Assembly: GCF_000717995.1 (NCBI RefSeq)
Contig: NZ_JODM01000017.1
Location: 62,001 to 126,000, forward strand
From: Streptomyces violaceorubidus
GTDB lineage: Bacteria > Actinomycetota > Actinomycetes > Streptomycetales > Streptomycetaceae
DNA: 64,000 bases
Reading direction: 5' to 3'
The first letter of the stretch is position 1; each line of letters begins with the position of its first letter. The notes beneath the pieces were generated by a model. The model had not been told where the DNA came from. It saw only the letters and a program-made list of their open reading frames with translations, and made no database searches. A program made the translations under genes and the position numbers. Below are positions 62,345 to 64,000 of this stretch, one piece after another.

Positions 62345-64000
62345 TTACTGCTTGCGCAGGCGGAAGACCAGAGACAGGCCCTCGTCCGTGAACGGGGTGC
62401 CGTACGTGTCGTCCGCCTCGCCCTGGGCGAAGTCCGTCGCCAGGACCTCGTCGGCGATCAGGCCGGAGTGGTCGCTCAGGGCGGCGATCGTCGCCGGGTC
62501 CGTGGCCGTCCAGCGCAGGGCGATGCGGTCGGCGACGTCCAGGCCGCTGTTCTTGCGGGCCTCCTGGATCAGGCGGATCGCGTCCCGGGCGAGGCCCGCG
62601 CGGCGCAGCTCCTCCGTGATCTCCAGGTCGAGCGCCACCGTCGCGCCCGAGTCGGAGGCGACCGACCAGCCCTCGCGCGGCGTCTCGGTGATGATCACCT
62701 CGTCGGGGGCGAGGGCGACGGTCTCGCCGTCGACCTCCACCGAGGCCGTGCCCTCGCGCAGCGCGAGGGACAGCGCGGCGGCGTCGGCGGCGGCGACCGC
62801 CTTCGCCACGTCCTGGACGCGCTTGCCGAACCGCTTGCCCAGCGCCCGGAAGTTGGCCTTCGCGGTCGTGTCGACCAGGGAGCCGCCGACCTCGCTCAGC
62901 GACGCGAGGGACGCGACGTTCAGCTCGTCGGTGATCTGCGTGTGCAGCTCGGGGGAGAGGGTGTCGAAGCCCGCCACGGCGATCAGCGCCCGGCTGAGCG
63001 GCTGCCGGGTCTTGACGCCCGACTCCGCGCGCGTGGCACGGCCCAGCTCGACCAGGCGGCGGACCAGGACCATCTGCTTCGACAGCTCCGGGTCGATCGC
63101 CGACAGGTCGGCCTCCGGCCAGGAGGACAGGTGGACCGACTCCGGGGCACCCGGGGTGACCGGCACGACCAGGTCCTGCCAGACCCGCTCGGTGATGAAC
63201 GGCGTCAGCGGCGCCATCAGCCTGGTGACCGTCTCGACGACCTCGTGCAGCGTGCGCAGCGCCGCCTTGTCGCCCTGCCAGAAGCGGCGCCGGGAGCGGC
63301 GCACGTACCAGTTGGACAGGTCGTCGACGAACGCGGACAGCAGCTTGCCGGCCCGCTGGGTGTCGTAGGAGTCCAGCGCCTGCGTCACCTGGTCGGTGAG
63401 CGCGTGCAGTTCGGACAGCAGCCAGCGGTCCAGCACCGGGCGGTCGGCCGGGGCCGGGTCCGCCGCGCTCGGCGCCCAGCCCGAGGTACGGGCGTACAGG
63501 GCCTGGAAGGCGACCGTGTTCCAGTACGTGAGGAGCGTCTTGCGGACGACCTCCTGGATGGTGCCGTGGCCCACCCGGCGGGCCGCCCAGGGCGAACCGC
63601 CGGCCGCCATGAACCAGCGGACCGCGTCGGCGCCGTGCTGGTCCATCAGCGGGATGGGCTGGAGGATGTTGCCCAGGTGCTTGGACATCTTGCGGCCGTC
63701 CTCGGCGAGGATGTGGCCGAGGCACACCACGTTCTCGTAGGACGACTTGTCGAAGACCAGGGTGCCGACCGCCATCAGCGTGTAGAACCAGCCGCGGGTC
63801 TGGTCGATGGCCTCGGAGATGAACTGCGCCGGGTAGCGGCTCTCGAACAGCTCCTTGTTCTTGTACGGGTAGCCCCACTGCGCGAACGGCATCGAACCCG
63901 AGTCGTACCAGGCGTCGATGACCTCCGGCACGCGCACCGCTTCGAGGGAGCAGCCCTCGTGGGTGCAGGTGAAGGTCACGTCGTCGATGAACGGGCGGTG
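62345..64000 (-). CDS. ileS: Isoleucyl-tRNA synthetase, C-terminal part (runs off the right edge)
   Basis: The final 552 codons of isoleucyl-tRNA synthetase, which charges tRNA-Ile. The frame is open to the window edge. Visible are PFIDDVTFTCTHEGCSLEAV, VIDAWYDSGSMPFAQWGYPY, DQTRGWFYTLMAVG and the KMSKS-type loop DGRKMSKHLGN, where the last Ser is His. The tRNA-anticodon-binding domain follows (WYVRRSRRRFWQGDKAAL, LMAPLTPFITERVWQ). The C-terminal part has the long eukaryote-like arrangement common to actinobacterial IleRS. The HIGH motif and editing domain lie outside the window. Confidence 0.96.
   Translation of the reverse strand, partial: HRPFIDDVTFTCTHEGCSLEAVRVPEVIDAWYDSGSMPFAQWGYPYKNKELFESRYPAQFISEAIDQTRGWFYTLMAVGTLVFDKSSYENVVCLGHILAEDGRKMSKHLGNILQPIPLMDQHGADAVRWFMAAGGSPWAARRVGHGTIQEVVRKTLLTYWNTVAFQALYARTSGWAPSAADPAPADRPVLDRWLLSELHALTDQVTQALDSYDTQRAGKLLSAFVDDLSNWYVRRSRRRFWQGDKAALRTLHEVVETVTRLMAPLTPFITERVWQDLVVPVTPGAPESVHLSSWPEADLSAIDPELSKQMVLVRRLVELGRATRAESGVKTRQPLSRALIAVAGFDTLSPELHTQITDELNVASLASLSEVGGSLVDTTAKANFRALGKRFGKRVQDVAKAVAAADAAALSLALREGTASVEVDGETVALAPDEVIITETPREGWSVASDSGATVALDLEITEELRRAGLARDAIRLIQEARKNSGLDVADRIALRWTATDPATIAALSDHSGLIADEVLATDFAQGEADDTYGTPFTDEGLSLVFRLRKQ

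Overview
The window is chromosomal DNA of a Streptomyces species. GC content is very high, third codon positions are almost always G or C, and GTG and TTG starts are common. The gene order matches the Streptomyces chromosome segment running from glucose kinase to the division and cell-wall (dcw) cluster. No tRNA, rRNA, CRISPR array, insertion sequence, prophage or biosynthetic gene cluster was seen. Most genes are conserved housekeeping genes. Novelty lies in repeats, regulatory leaders and two decayed genes. Names and roles come from motifs and gene order read by eye; no database search was run.

Region 1 (1-10.2 kb): the 5' end of an acyl-CoA ligase, a metallophosphoesterase, an SRPBCC protein, an ArsA-like ATPase with a degenerate P-loop, a DUF5304 protein next to ROK glucokinase glkA, a lipid-type group (alpha/beta hydrolase and PlsC-like acyltransferase) and a two-component pair resembling MacS/MacR.

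Region 2 (10.3-22.3 kb): a 2-hydroxyacid dehydrogenase converging with and overlapping a fused anthranilate synthase, which is preceded by a Trp-rich leader peptide and an attenuator. Then come a secreted amidase with FG-GAP-like repeats, class II DAHP synthase, an iron-storage pair (bfd with an iron box, bfr), a molybdopterin oxidoreductase and endonuclease IV. The region ends with two tail-to-tail remnants of a VMAP/Trypco1-type system.

Region 3 (22.4-31 kb): a PASTA Ser/Thr kinase, a TPP-riboswitch-controlled thiO-thiS-thiG operon, an FAD-dependent reductase, an Rv2175c-like DNA-binding protein, thiE and metF. Gene content here recalls the mycobacterial aroG-pknL-Rv2175c neighbourhood.

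Region 4 (31-43.7 kb): a membrane protein with a Tyr/Gln/Gly tail, a phytoene-desaturase-like flavoprotein, a TetR regulator, a HEPN-like protein, a methyltransferase, a DUF3040 protein, a degenerate repeat block, and a MoxR-DUF58-transglutaminase operon. In that operon a roughly 180-bp segment has been duplicated so that two small ORFs are linked by ATGA overlaps. A beta-carbonic anhydrase follows.

Region 5 (43.7-64 kb): the dcw cluster rsmH-ftsL-ftsI-murE-murF-mraY-murD-ftsW-murG-ftsQ-ftsZ-pgeF-ylmE-sepF-yggT-divIVA on the + strand, mostly overlapping or closely spaced, with a long leader before ftsZ. It ends in a strong hairpin, and the 3' part of ileS follows on the minus strand. An 84-bp dispersed element occurs twice in the window in opposite orientations, at 24.45 kb and 62.2 kb.
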